From the NCBI GenBank assembly GCA_018831195.1, contig JAHJDP010000084.1:94364-158363 (forward strand): a DNA stretch of 64,000 nucleotides. Direction: 5' to 3'. The position numbers and the translations under genes were made by a program. Below the pieces are notes generated by a model. It was not told where the DNA came from. It searched no databases and saw nothing but the letters and a program-made list of their open reading frames with translations. Below, in pieces: positions 63,609-64,000 of this stretch. The DNA is from Candidatus Eisenbacteria bacterium (GTDB lineage Bacteria > Eisenbacteria > RBG-16-71-46 > CAIMUX01 > JAHJDP01). The number at the start of each line of letters is the position of its first letter. The stretch's first letter is position 1.

Positions 63609-64000
63609 CGTGCTGCTTATGGTGGTGCGGAATCAGCGGAAAGTGAAGGAGGGAATTCAGGGCATGAGTTGAAACTGCGAAAAGCGCCCATCAAGATTGT
63701 CTTGTGCGCTGCGCTGAACCCACATCCCCGCGTTGCCATTTTGTGATCTAGCTCTGAAAGCGCCGAAACCTGTTGGTAGAGAATACCCTACGGAACTTCG
63801 GACAATCGGGGATCATGTTCGAAAACGAAGATTAGATCTCGGACTCTCCCAACAGGATTTACACTTTCATGGTAAAAGCATGCGATAGATTGGACTGCGG
63901 AGGTGAAGCCACAACCAGTTCAGACTATGCTTGGTTGCCAGAAAATGACGAGTGGCCGAAGCGCGTTCCGGATGGAATAAACACGGCGCCTCTCGTTCTC
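63609..64000. other. Right-end stretch with no complete gene
   Basis: 392 bp between addB and the edge. It holds the XRE fragment at 63718-63888; the rest, with no RBS or terminator I could see, may continue in the next window. Confidence 0.5.
63718..63888 (+). pseudogene. Truncated XRE-type helix-turn-helix regulator
   Basis: The frame reads ...DLALKAPKPVGREYPTEL then RTIGDHVRKRRLDLGLSQQDL, ending in HGKSMR and TAG at 63886. This matches the opening of XRE regulators (PKPLG..YPKELKTLGDHIRKRRLDLGL), but stops before the second helix and recognition residues. No start codon and no continuation was seen in another frame, so it is a remnant of a lost gene, perhaps of a mobile or toxin-antitoxin locus. 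Confidence 0.65.

Noticed and set aside
1..64000. tRNA, rRNA, insertion sequence or prophage genes
   Set aside because: No cloverleaf, rRNA segment, transposase or integrase pattern was recognised by eye; a tRNAscan run would settle it.

Overview
The window is a 64 kb piece of a moderately GC-rich bacterial chromosome with dense, mostly collinear coding. Three secreted proteins end in FlgD-like Ig domains with a basic/hydrophobic C-terminus. Together with several beta-propeller or VCBS-type secreted proteins, an oversized GreA and AddAB, this suggests an uncultured lineage near the FCB group (Eisenbacteria/Krumholzibacteria-like). That placement is inference; no rRNA or tRNA gene was recognised.

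Layout. (1) 1-5.6 kb, hydrogen metabolism: the C-terminal part of a group 3-like NiFe hydrogenase large subunit, its maturation endopeptidase, a receiver-only response regulator, a membrane histidine kinase carrying the RegB-type quinone motif GGxxNPF, and a stand-alone ACT-like protein. Facing them are hypA, a His-rich hypB and a heavy-metal-binding secreted protein behind a perfect sigma-54 promoter. (2) 5.8-11.5 kb: an RND/MMPL transporter fused to a LolA-like lipoprotein-sorting domain and a DUF1302-like outer-membrane barrel, behind a second sigma-54 promoter with tandem palindromes upstream. (3) 11.7-18 kb: a receiver-receiver-ATP-grasp protein related to PEP synthase, a propeller lipoprotein and NADP-glutamate dehydrogenase. 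(4) 18.4-31.9 kb: a cysteine desulfurase with a DUF3343 Se/S carrier-like protein, secreted hydrolases, ThiI, FmdB, DUF456, a VCBS protein, a formylglycine-enzyme-like lipoprotein, a flippase and a glycosidase-like lipoprotein.

(5) 31.9-41.4 kb: pabC and pabB, then a small gene at 34442-34672 with an in-frame TGA that reads as a SelW-like selenoprotein (CVVU) with a SECIS-like hairpin just after the TGA. Next come a HAD phosphatase, a giant GreA, a rhodanese-methyltransferase-B3/B4 fusion and a divergent RelA/SpoT-like protein. (6) 41.4-50.7 kb: a complete chemotaxis operon (cheA-cheW-cheB-cheR-cheY-cheC-mcp). (7) 51-54.2 kb: a VIT/VWA pair. (8) 54.4-63.6 kb: a CPBP protease and the addB-addA-MBL operon, ending with a broken XRE regulator fragment.

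The selenoprotein, the TIGR01977-type cysteine desulfurase and DUF3343 fit together as signs that this organism uses selenium. The two sigma-54 promoters, the quinone-sensing kinase and the metal-handling genes point to redox- or metal-dependent control around the hydrogenase and envelope loci.
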